43,585 nucleotides of DNA from NCBI GenBank assembly GCA_018650185.1, contig JABIGL010000180.1, positions 1 through 43,585 of the forward strand, given 5' to 3'. The notes beneath the pieces are model-generated. The model saw nothing but the letters and a program-made list of their open reading frames with translations, was not told the origin of the DNA and made no database searches. Position 1 is the stretch's first letter. The number at the start of each line of letters is the position of its first letter. The DNA comes from Chloroflexota bacterium. GTDB lineage: Bacteria > Chloroflexota > Dehalococcoidia > Lucifugimonadales > Lucifugimonadaceae. The position numbers and the translations under genes are program-made. Positions 32,438-40,395 of this stretch are shown in pieces.

Positions 32438-34104
32438 ATCGGCCCCCAGGACTCCAAGGATTCCAGGTAATTGGAGAGCAGTTGCCTGCCGGAACGGGAC
32501 TTTCCTGGTCTCCCCGCAGGCTGCTACCGCTCTGGCTACGACGTGAACCTCTGTCGCTGTGGCTGGCCGCCATAGCTGTAGCGGGAGCCGCTGCGTTGCC
32601 CGCGCTTTACCTGGCGACCCGGGCTGCCGACTCCAGCGATACGGCGCTCGATGCGATCTTCGACCCGGACACGGCCGCCATCCTGTGGCGGTCTATCCAG
32701 TTGATTGTGCTGGTGACCCTGGGGTCGGTCTTGATTGCGGTCCCGCTTGCTTGGCTGACCGTTAGAACTGACCTTCCGTTCAAGCGTGCCTGGGCCGTTG
32801 CATCGGTCCTTCCGCTCGCCATCCCCAGTTACGTTGGAGCACTTGCGTTCATCTCAGCATTCGGTCCGAAGGGTCTTTTGCAGGGTTGGCTTGAGGCCCC
32901 ATTCGGAATAGAGCGGATTCCCGATCTGTACGGTTTGACGGGCGCAACCATCGTGCTGATTCTCCTGAGCTACCCGTACGTTTTTTTGACGGTGAGGGCG
33001 ACGCTGTGGCGACTTGAACCGGAGATGGAAGAGGCTTCCCGGTCGTTGGGTCGATCGCCGTGGCATACGTTCCGAAAGATCACGCTGCCCTTGCTGTACC
33101 CGGCAATCGGGGCAGGTGCGCTGCTGGTGGCGCTGTACACGCTGAGCGATTTTGGTGCGGTTGCGTTGCTGCAGTACGACACCTTTACCCGGGTCATCTT
33201 TAACGAATACAACAGCGCGTTTAACAGGGCGAGCGCTGCTGCGCTTTCGCTTGTACTGCTCGGAGTAGCGGTGAGCCTGATCCTGATCGAGGCAGGCGCT
33301 CGACGACGTGCCCGTTACTACGCAGGTGCGAACGCCGCACGGCGGGAGCGACGGATCGTTCAGCTCGGACGCTGGCGACTGCCTGCTTCAGTCTTTTCGG
33401 GCGTCGTGACGTTCCTAGCGCTCGGCGTTCCCGTATTTGTTCTGGTGTACTGGTTGGTGCGGGGTATCAACGCCGGGGAGTCTGAGCTATTCGACTTCAC
33501 AGCGCTCTACAACTCGGTACAGTTTTCGATCTATGCCGCCGTCGCCACCGTGATTGCGGCGGTTCCGATATCGGTCCTCTCCGTGCGTCGTCCGGGCCTG
33601 CTCTCCGCCGGGCTTGAGCGCTTCTCCTACGTCGGCTTCGCCATGCCGGGAATCGCGGTCGGCCTGGGACTTGTGTTCTTCGGGATCAGGTATGCCACCG
33701 CCATCTACCAGACCGTATTTCTGCTGGTATTCGCATACGTCGTTCTGTTCCTGCCTGTGGCGGTCGGTGCGATTCGTGCCTCTCTTCTACAGGTCAACCC
33801 GCGGATGGAGGAGGCGGCGATGAGTTTGGGTCGCTCGCGGATCAACGCCTTTCTGACCGTCACGGTCCCTGTTATCCGGCCCGGTCTGGCAGCGGCCGCA
33901 GTGATGGTGTTCCTTCTCACGATGAAAGAGTTACCTGCCACATTGATCCTCGGACCTATAGAATCACGGACCCTTGCGACATCCATCTGGACGGCTGCCG
34001 AAGAGGCGTTCTTCGCCCGAGCGGCCGCCCCATCACTGCTACTCGTCGTAGCGTCTGCTGCGCCCATGACATTCCTCGTCCTACGTGAGAGGTCATCCCG
34101 TTGA
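32434..34104 (+). CDS. Fe(III) ABC transporter permease
   Basis: A 556-residue inner-membrane permease with two fused permease halves, typical of FbpB/SfuB, about 12 helices. Each half carries its EAA coupling loop: EEASRSLGRSPWHTFRKITL (about residues 200-219) and EEAAMSLGRSRINAFLTVTV (about 460-479). The N-terminal 45 residues are hydrophilic. Starts inside the stop of the binding-protein gene (ATGA overlap) and overlaps the ATPase gene by 4 bp. Confidence 0.95.
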   Translation: MNRPPGLQGFQVIGEQLPAGTGLSWSPRRLLPLWLRREPLSLWLAAIAVAGAAALPALYLATRAADSSDTALDAIFDPDTAAILWRSIQLIVLVTLGSVLIAVPLAWLTVRTDLPFKRAWAVASVLPLAIPSYVGALAFISAFGPKGLLQGWLEAPFGIERIPDLYGLTGATIVLILLSYPYVFLTVRATLWRLEPEMEEASRSLGRSPWHTFRKITLPLLYPAIGAGALLVALYTLSDFGAVALLQYDTFTRVIFNEYNSAFNRASAAALSLVLLGVAVSLILIEAGARRRARYYAGANAARRERRIVQLGRWRLPASVFSGVVTFLALGVPVFVLVYWLVRGINAGESELFDFTALYNSVQFSIYAAVATVIAAVPISVLSVRRPGLLSAGLERFSYVGFAMPGIAVGLGLVFFGIRYATAIYQTVFLLVFAYVVLFLPVAVGAIRASLLQVNPRMEEAAMSLGRSRINAFLTVTVPVIRPGLAAAAVMVFLLTMKELPATLILGPIESRTLATSIWTAAEEAFFARAAAPSLLLVVASAAPMTFLVLRERSSR

Positions 34105-35222
34105 TCGGCCTACCCGGAATCAGGAAAAAGCGCGGAGAGAGCGTCCAGACCGATATCGCGTTGCGTTGTACCGGTGTCAGCAAGACGTTTGACGGGACGA
34201 TCGCAGTAGAAGAGTTCGATATCGAGGTCAAGCGCGGCCAGATACTGGCACTCGTTGGTCCCAGCGGATGTGGAAAGACGACCGTTCTACGAATGATCGC
34301 CGGGCTGGAAGCGCTGGACACGGGCCGCATCGAGATCGGCGGCGAGACCGTTGCCACTAGCGGCCGTCATACCGGCCCTGACAAACGAAGCGTCGGCATC
34401 GTGTTTCAGGATTACGCCCTTTTCCCGCACATGACGGTGAGCGCGAACGTTGGCTTCGGGCTCGACCGAAAAGGTCGGGATGAGCGGGTAGTAGAAGTGC
34501 TGGAGCTCGTGGGGTTGAGTGGCCTTGGCGAGCGGCTGCCGAGCGAGCTTTCGGGAGGGCAGCAACAGCGGGTAGCGCTGGCGCGAACCCTGGCTTCTAG
34601 GCCCGATGTACTACTACTCGATGAGCCCTTTTCCAACCTGGATGCCGGTCTACGTGAACGAGTTCGCGCCGAGATTCGGGAGATACTGAAGGCGGCCGGC
34701 ACCACGACGGTATTTGTGACGCATGATCAACAAGAAGCGCTCTTTATGGGCGACCTCGTCGGCGTGCAGGTGGGCGGTCGTATCGAGCAGGTGGATATCC
34801 CGGAACGGGTGTTCCACCGGCCTGCGACGAGCTTTGTGGCCCGGTTTATGGGCATGGCAGATTTCCTGCCGGTAAACGTTCTAGGCCCACGCCTCGTAAC
34901 CGAGGTCGGGCCAGCGAGGGCGATCCCCGGTTTCGAGCCGCCACAGGATGCGCCGTTACAGGTGATGGCGCGCCCGGATGATTTCGTGCTGGCTCCCTCG
35001 GATGAGGGACAGGGTGTGGTGATTGATCGTGTGTTTCAGGGCTGGGCTTACACCTATGAGGTGGAGCTCAATTCCGGCCTGCACATCCACTGCCAGATGC
35101 CGCATTTACTATCCATCGATGTCGGACAGCGTGTGCTGGTAAATCTACGTCGTGATCACCCGCAAATGTTTTTCAGTGATGGTGCAGCAGTCCCAACAGT
35201 CCCACGCTACGGCCAGACTTAG
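34101..35222 (+). CDS. Fe(III) ABC transporter ATP-binding protein
   Basis: A 373-residue ATPase of the FbpC/PotA group. Walker A GPSGCGKTT, Q-loop QDYALFPHMTV, signature LSGGQQQR, Walker B VLLLDEPFSNLD and the H-loop VTHDQQEALFMGD are all intact, followed by a TOBE-like C-terminal domain (IDRVFQGWAYTYEVELNSG). It starts at a TTG (34101) within the permease stop, so translation of all three genes is coupled. Confidence 0.95.
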   Translation: MIGLPGIRKKRGESVQTDIALRCTGVSKTFDGTIAVEEFDIEVKRGQILALVGPSGCGKTTVLRMIAGLEALDTGRIEIGGETVATSGRHTGPDKRSVGIVFQDYALFPHMTVSANVGFGLDRKGRDERVVEVLELVGLSGLGERLPSELSGGQQQRVALARTLASRPDVLLLDEPFSNLDAGLRERVRAEIREILKAAGTTTVFVTHDQQEALFMGDLVGVQVGGRIEQVDIPERVFHRPATSFVARFMGMADFLPVNVLGPRLVTEVGPARAIPGFEPPQDAPLQVMARPDDFVLAPSDEGQGVVIDRVFQGWAYTYEVELNSGLHIHCQMPHLLSIDVGQRVLVNLRRDHPQMFFSDGAAVPTVPRYGQT

Positions 35223-35293
35223 TCTGGACCTTATCGGCTGCGGCCGGGCAGGCGCGCGTCGGCAGTCTCTGGACGTAACTACGGACAGCGGTC

Positions 35294-36724
35294 CTAATCC
35301 AGAGGCTTTCCCGCTGCCTCTGCTTCAGCCGCCGCACGTAGGTCTGCCTCGTGTGCTGCGATACGGAATCTCGCCTTCACCCTGGATGGCTTTTCCAGCG
35401 TAAGCATCATCGGGCCGCTCGCCACCAGTACAACGATCAAGATCAGGAACGGTGTGCGATAGGTGTCGGTGACGTCGAACATCACGCCGACGAAGACCGG
35501 TCCGAATGCCCCTAGAACGGCGTTGACGGTGCTCATGATTCCCAGCATCGAGCCGTAAGTCTGTCGGCCGAAGTAGTCGCCTATCATCGCCATTCTGACC
35601 GGGATGCTCGATCCGAAACCCGCACCGAAGAACGCCGAGTAGAACACCAGGCCCCACTGGCCGAGGAACACGCCTCCAATGGTGGCGTTCAGGGACACAA
35701 GCCCGAGTACGCCAATGATCTGCATGTAGAACGCAGCGGCCATGATGTAACGCTTATCTACGTAATCACCGATTAGTCCCGATACCAACCGACCGACAAA
35801 GCTGCCAAGTCCGAACCCGAATACAGCGATACCTGCCGTGGTTCGGCTGATATCGAACGACTGCATCGCATCGATGTGTAGGAGGGTGGTGGAGCTGACC
35901 AGGTGGCCGAGACTGGTTCCGATGGAGAGTTGCCAGAAAAATCTTGTCCTCAACGCCGTAAAAATGGGGGTTCGGCGCTCGGTGTTAACGGGGAGAGACA
36001 TGTCCCCCGGTTTTCGTTTCGGAACCGGATCGCCGTCGGGTAGTAGACCAACATCTTCCGGTTGCCGGGTCATCACGATGATGGCCGGAATTCCGATGAT
36101 CCAGAAGCCGATGCCGACAGACAGCAAGGCATCCCGCCAGCCAAGCGTGTCTACAAACCACACAAGCAACGGCGCGGTCATGCCTCCAATAGCGGATGCC
36201 GACATCAGGAGGCCGATAGCGCGGCTTCGTTTTCTGACGAACCAGTTGCCTACGGTCGCGACGATCGGGATGAAGGTCCCGAAAGACATGCCGAACGTGA
36301 GCACTGCCATAACCACGTAGAAGTGCCACAGGTTCTGCATCTGGCTCATGCCGATGAAGCCAAGACCCGTAACAAATAGCCCGAAGGCCATTAGCTTTCG
36401 TGGCCCGTATTTATCGAGCAGGTAGCCAACGGCGATCGACATCCCGCCGGATTCGATACGGTTGAAGGAAAGGGCGAGCGCTGTCGCGCCGCGGCTCCAG
36501 CCAAAGGTATCTACGATCGGCGTGAAGAACGCACCAAACCCCTGCCAGAACACGCCGGATGCGTATCCCTGTACCAGGCCGCCTGCGCCGACGATCCACC
36601 AACCGTGGAAGAATCGTGGCTGGCGTTCAGTAGCTTCGGATGAAGTTTCTTCTTGAGCGTTTTCTGCTTTTTCTTGCTCGGTCGTATCCGTGGTGCGTGA
36701 CCTGCTGAAGAATGACGTAGCTAT
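35294..36724 (-). CDS. MFS transporter, monocarboxylate/OFA type, lacking a standard start codon
   Basis: A 12-helix major facilitator. Similarity to MFS proteins begins well upstream of the first usable start: the GTG at 36553 (V-F-W-Q) lies inside helix 1, whose beginning HGWWIVGAGGLVQGYASG is in the same open frame. That frame runs back to the stop codon TAG of the hydrolase gene (36739-36737) with no ATG, GTG or TTG. An SD-like GGGAG (36732-36728) precedes an ATA (36724-36722) and an ACG (36718-36716), either of which may be the real start. The coordinates use the ATA; the protein would be about 476 residues. Later marks GYLLDKYGPRK and FGTFIPIVATVGNWF are typical of carriers for carboxylates. 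The substrate is unknown. Confidence 0.85.
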   Translation of the reverse strand: MATSFFSRSRTTDTTEQEKAENAQEETSSEATERQPRFFHGWWIVGAGGLVQGYASGVFWQGFGAFFTPIVDTFGWSRGATALALSFNRIESGGMSIAVGYLLDKYGPRKLMAFGLFVTGLGFIGMSQMQNLWHFYVVMAVLTFGMSFGTFIPIVATVGNWFVRKRSRAIGLLMSASAIGGMTAPLLVWFVDTLGWRDALLSVGIGFWIIGIPAIIVMTRQPEDVGLLPDGDPVPKRKPGDMSLPVNTERRTPIFTALRTRFFWQLSIGTSLGHLVSSTTLLHIDAMQSFDISRTTAGIAVFGFGLGSFVGRLVSGLIGDYVDKRYIMAAAFYMQIIGVLGLVSLNATIGGVFLGQWGLVFYSAFFGAGFGSSIPVRMAMIGDYFGRQTYGSMLGIMSTVNAVLGAFGPVFVGVMFDVTDTYRTPFLILIVVLVASGPMMLTLEKPSRVKARFRIAAHEADLRAAAEAEAAGKPLD

Positions 36725-36736
36725 CGACTCCCAGAA

Positions 36737-37708
36737 CTAAGCGGACTTGAGAACAGAGTCGAGGAATGGCGACACAGCGGCGTGGAATCCGGCCGGGTTG
36801 TCACCAGCGACGAGATGACCGGCCTTCTCCACCGTTTCCGCTTTGCTGCCGGGAACCACCTCAAGCATGCGTTCAATGCTGGGAGGAGTGAGCATCTCAC
36901 TGTCGCCGCCGATCACGTAGAGCGTCGGGCGGGTAATTTTTGCCAGGGTCTCCCAGCGGGCATCTTCTGAGTCGTCCGGCCCGTTGACGGGTTGTCTGAT
37001 GTTTGGGTCGTACTTCCAGGACCATTTGCCGTTCGGGAACTGGCGTGTCGTGTGCACGAGGCTTCCACGTAGCTGTTCTATGGGGCGACCAGGGAGGTAG
37101 GAGTGGACACGCTCTACGAGATCCTCGTAGGTGTCGAACTGGGCCTGGCCGGCCATGAAATTTCGTACCCGAGCGCCACCGGGTTCTTCCATGCGCGGAC
37201 CGGCGTCGACGATGATCAGCGCTCGAACCTTGTCCTGATGCCCGGAGGTGTAGGTATAGGCATTTCGGCCGCCCATCGAGTGGCCGACCATGACGAAGTC
37301 CTGAAGTCCGAGAGTATCTACGAACGCCTCGACGTCCGGAACGTAGGTTGGCGCGCCGTACGTGCCGTTGGGGTCCCACTCGGAGTCGCCGTGGCCTCGC
37401 TGATCGAGCGCCATGCAGTGAAATCGGTCTCGAAGCGCGAGCGAGGCGAAGTCCCAGGAGTGGCCCTGCTGCGCAGTTCCGTGGAGGAAGAGCAGACCGG
37501 GAAGGTGATCGTTGCCCCAGTCAAGGTAGTGGAACTTGAGGCCGTTTAGCTCGACGGTTTTGTCCGTCGGCTCGTGGGCTTCCGAGACGTCCAGGCCGGA
37601 GCGTCGGGCGGCTTCAAGCAGGCTAAGCCCGGGAGTGGAACTACCTTCGGAAGATGCCAAGAGACTCCTGAACGAAGTGGGGTGTGATTTTTCTGCGCTG
37701 GCAATCAT
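36737..37708 (-). CDS. Alpha/beta-fold hydrolase
   Basis: A 323-residue hydrolase. Marks are LLFLHGTAQQGHSW (oxyanion region), LDQRGHGDSEWDP, the nucleophile elbow GHSMGG, a putative acid in YVIGGDSEML and the histidine in KAGHLVAGDNP. The first 45 residues are a nonconserved serine-rich extension. In the operon it is third, following the kinase-like gene by 45 bp and preceding the MFS gene, whose frame continues directly beyond this gene's TAG. Candidate activities are esterase, lactonase or haloalkane-type hydrolase; the sequence does not decide. Confidence 0.9.
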   Translation of the reverse strand: MIASAEKSHPTSFRSLLASSEGSSTPGLSLLEAARRSGLDVSEAHEPTDKTVELNGLKFHYLDWGNDHLPGLLFLHGTAQQGHSWDFASLALRDRFHCMALDQRGHGDSEWDPNGTYGAPTYVPDVEAFVDTLGLQDFVMVGHSMGGRNAYTYTSGHQDKVRALIIVDAGPRMEEPGGARVRNFMAGQAQFDTYEDLVERVHSYLPGRPIEQLRGSLVHTTRQFPNGKWSWKYDPNIRQPVNGPDDSEDARWETLAKITRPTLYVIGGDSEMLTPPSIERMLEVVPGSKAETVEKAGHLVAGDNPAGFHAAVSPFLDSVLKSA

Positions 37709-37753
37709 AGACCCGTCGAGCCTTATCAGGCATGTTTGGCTGAAAACCGATTT

Positions 37754-38878
37754 TCACGAACCGGGAATAAGCGCGCCACAGTCCCAATCAGCAATCCCGA
37801 TCATGCGGGCGCCTATCGTCTCGATCAGCTCCCGTGAATCGGGTGTTTCCATGTCCAGATTTGCCATCGACAGCACCGAAGGAACCAGGGTTCTGAGAAC
37901 GCCGCGTCGGTAGTCATCGATCAGCTGATCCCGTGAATATCCGGTCACGCCGTTCCTGTACAGGGTGGTCAGGTACTCGTCCAGCAACTCTTGTTCGTGA
38001 GTGCGTCTCGTTTCGATCTGAAGGCTGCCCTGGATGAAGTAGGCGATGTCCAATGCGGGACTGGTCACCATGACGTTCTGCCAGTCGACAAGGACGACCT
38101 CAGGGTCGCGGAAGAACATGTTCCCTAGATGGGTGTCACCGTGGTTTAGCGTCTGGTGTCCTGTTGTTGCCGCTTGCAGGACCACCGCGAGGTTGGGGCC
38201 GAGCCGTTCGGCGATGTTGAATGTGTCGGGCGGGTAGATCCGCGCGAATGTGTCTGACGTTTTGTCCCACGCCTCTACGTATAGATTCTGGAGTCTCATG
38301 CCGGTCATGGATGGCGATTCAGTCCCTGCCAGCCAGTCCAGCGATGCAGTTCTCCCATCGTTCCACCATGCGGCGTGCAATTGGGCGAGGTTGCGTACAA
38401 CGTTCATCGCATCTTCCACCGAGCAACCGGCAACCTCATCGCCCTCCCTCATGTCGCCCAGATCTTCGAGCAAGAGAACGAATCCACCCGTTTTGGAATC
38501 CAGGTCCGCGTAGTAGCACTTCGGGACTGGGATACCAGAATCTTTCGCCAGATCCTGGTAGAAACGCGTCTCACGGCGGTACATACCGTCATCGATGGCG
38601 TACTTGCGGATGTCCGGGTCTACCGATGGCAATTTGGCGATCAGGGTTGATGGAGTGTCACACTCATCGGCGTAGATGACTGTGAGCCGCCCGAGAACAC
38701 CGGCATACCCGTTTCCAGTAGGTTTGACGCTCAGCGACTCCACAACCGGATCATTCAAGTTGGCGTTCGCGCGCAGGGCGCCCGTTAGCCACTCTGGTGT
38801 GATGTCGTCCAGTGTTCTGGGAATCGCCAGGGGTCTAATTCTCCATAAAACAGTTTGATCAGACTCGGTTTGCGTCAC
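37754..38878 (-). CDS. Ecdysteroid-kinase-like / aminoglycoside phosphotransferase-fold protein
   Basis: A 374-residue protein kinase-like fold enzyme phosphorylating a small molecule. The nucleotide lysine is probably in STLIAKLPS (about residues 80-90), then FVLLLEDLGD, the catalytic LNHGDTHLGNMFF and the metal-binding LVDWQN. The combination is typical of the EcKL/CHK-kinase group, frequent near acyl-CoA and steroid-type catabolism in bacteria. It starts at GTG 38878. It sits between an OPA-type MFS (22 bp) and a hydrolase. Confidence 0.87.
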   Translation of the reverse strand: MTQTESDQTVLWRIRPLAIPRTLDDITPEWLTGALRANANLNDPVVESLSVKPTGNGYAGVLGRLTVIYADECDTPSTLIAKLPSVDPDIRKYAIDDGMYRRETRFYQDLAKDSGIPVPKCYYADLDSKTGGFVLLLEDLGDMREGDEVAGCSVEDAMNVVRNLAQLHAAWWNDGRTASLDWLAGTESPSMTGMRLQNLYVEAWDKTSDTFARIYPPDTFNIAERLGPNLAVVLQAATTGHQTLNHGDTHLGNMFFRDPEVVLVDWQNVMVTSPALDIAYFIQGSLQIETRRTHEQELLDEYLTTLYRNGVTGYSRDQLIDDYRRGVLRTLVPSVLSMANLDMETPDSRELIETIGARMIGIADWDCGALIPGS

Positions 38879-38900
38879 GTCCGCGCAGTCTACAGCGGTC

Positions 38901-40199
38901 CTAAATACGCACCCGCCAGATGATCCCGGCTGATAAGAGTCGGACCCCGGCCATCGAGATGAACACGATCTCCCACGGGCTTCCGCTGGCGTCGAGGATG
39001 ACGCTGAAGATTAGCGCCTGTGCACCGGCGTACAGGTATCCGTGGGCATCAAGCACACCGCTCGCCGTCGCCGCCATGTGACGTCCACCGATGTCCACCG
39101 CGGTGGCTGCTATGAGCGTCAGGCTCATGGCGAAACCACCAATGAGAAGCAGAAATGCGCCCAGGAACTCGTTGTCGGCCGGCGCGAACGCGATGACCAC
39201 CAGAATCGCAGCGCTGATAAACGCAGACGCCAGGGTCATAGGACGACGTCGGCTACCAAGGAATTTGTCGGATATATAGCCGGAAACGAGTGGAGCGGTC
39301 AGGTATCCAACGGGCAGCGCCACGGTCACCAGCACCGTGGATTCGATAGAGAGTCCGCCTTCTTCGAAGTAGTAGAGCGGCACCCAGGTCGTGAGGCCGT
39401 AGCGGACGACGTTCTCAAGACCTTTAACGTGGGAGGCGGCGACGAAACGCCAGTTGGTCATGAGCAGCTTGTACGGGCCGAAGCCCTTGAGCTGTTCGGC
39501 AGACACGGCCTCGGCCCGGCCCGTGTAGGAATCCGGGTCCTCTTCGTAAGGCTCCAGCCCGACGTCAGCCGGTCGATCTCTAACCACCAGGAAGTAAACG
39601 ATACCGGCGACCGCAATCAGTAGAGGCGGATAACGGAACGCCGCACGCCAACCCCACTCGGAAGCGACCCACCCGGTGACAAGCCACATGGTTAACATCG
39701 CCCCGCCCGCCGCCAACCCCGTTACGCCCATAGCCCGGCCTCGTTGTGTGCGCGGCCACCACTGGGTGATCAACGATATCCCGGGGGCCCATGCGCTGGC
39801 GTTTACGAAACCGGCCAGCCCCCATGGGATGGCGAAGGTCCAGATGTCGGTGGCGAAGCTCGTAATGAAGGCGAATACGCTGGTAGATATTGCGCCGAGC
39901 ATCACCCAAAGGCGCAAGCCGTAGGCCTCAGCCATCCGACCGTGTACGAGATCGCCCAAACCGAAGCCCCAGAGTAGGGAGGCGTTGATGATCCCGATCT
40001 CGACGTGAGTGAAGCCGAGGTCTTCCCGGATGACTGGTGCGGCGGGCCAAAGGGCGAATCTGCCCATGTAGACGAACAGGTAGAACCCGGCGAACCCGAG
40101 CAGTGCGCGCAGTTTCCACTGGTCGTATGAGACCGTAGTGGGGGGGCCGAGGGGACTCTTACCGCCGACGGGCGAGGTGTGAGATTGTTCTGTTGACAT
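38901..40199 (-). CDS. MFS transporter, organophosphate:phosphate antiporter-like
   Basis: A 432-residue, 12-helix carrier. The first half (YMGRFALWPAAPVIREDLGF, then IGIINASLLWGFGLGDLVHG and GRMAEAYGLR) resembles GlpT/UhpT-like carriers; GWRAAFRYPP follows. The N-terminal 25 residues are polar and cytosolic. It is the first gene of a four-gene operon (carrier, kinase, hydrolase, carrier), suggesting import and processing of an organic substrate. ATG at 40199. The substrate is unknown. Confidence 0.9.
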   Translation of the reverse strand: MSTEQSHTSPVGGKSPLGPPTTVSYDQWKLRALLGFAGFYLFVYMGRFALWPAAPVIREDLGFTHVEIGIINASLLWGFGLGDLVHGRMAEAYGLRLWVMLGAISTSVFAFITSFATDIWTFAIPWGLAGFVNASAWAPGISLITQWWPRTQRGRAMGVTGLAAGGAMLTMWLVTGWVASEWGWRAAFRYPPLLIAVAGIVYFLVVRDRPADVGLEPYEEDPDSYTGRAEAVSAEQLKGFGPYKLLMTNWRFVAASHVKGLENVVRYGLTTWVPLYYFEEGGLSIESTVLVTVALPVGYLTAPLVSGYISDKFLGSRRRPMTLASAFISAAILVVIAFAPADNEFLGAFLLLIGGFAMSLTLIAATAVDIGGRHMAATASGVLDAHGYLYAGAQALIFSVILDASGSPWEIVFISMAGVRLLSAGIIWRVRI

Positions 40200-40278
40200 T
40201 TACATGGGCCATCCTAGCCGGGGCCTGTAGAAATAGAGCATGTATTCGGGCCGCGAATCAGAACTTCTTCCCGAACCC

Positions 40279-40299
40279 ATGCTGAGGCTCTCGAAGCAT
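40279..40299 (-). repeat. Interspersed extragenic palindrome, arm-changed copy
   Basis: ATGCT-GAGGCTCTCGA-AGCAT shares the loop of the other copies exactly, but has arms ATGCT/AGCAT in place of ACCCT/AGGGT. Both arms changed together and pairing is kept. Confidence 0.7.
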
Positions 40300-40395
40300 C
40301 CATCCGGCAAACAGCGCGTTTCCAGTTGACGCACGGAGGCTCCGGGACTAGCTTCGAGACGCTGCCATTACGCAAACCAGCCAGAGAGGCTATCG

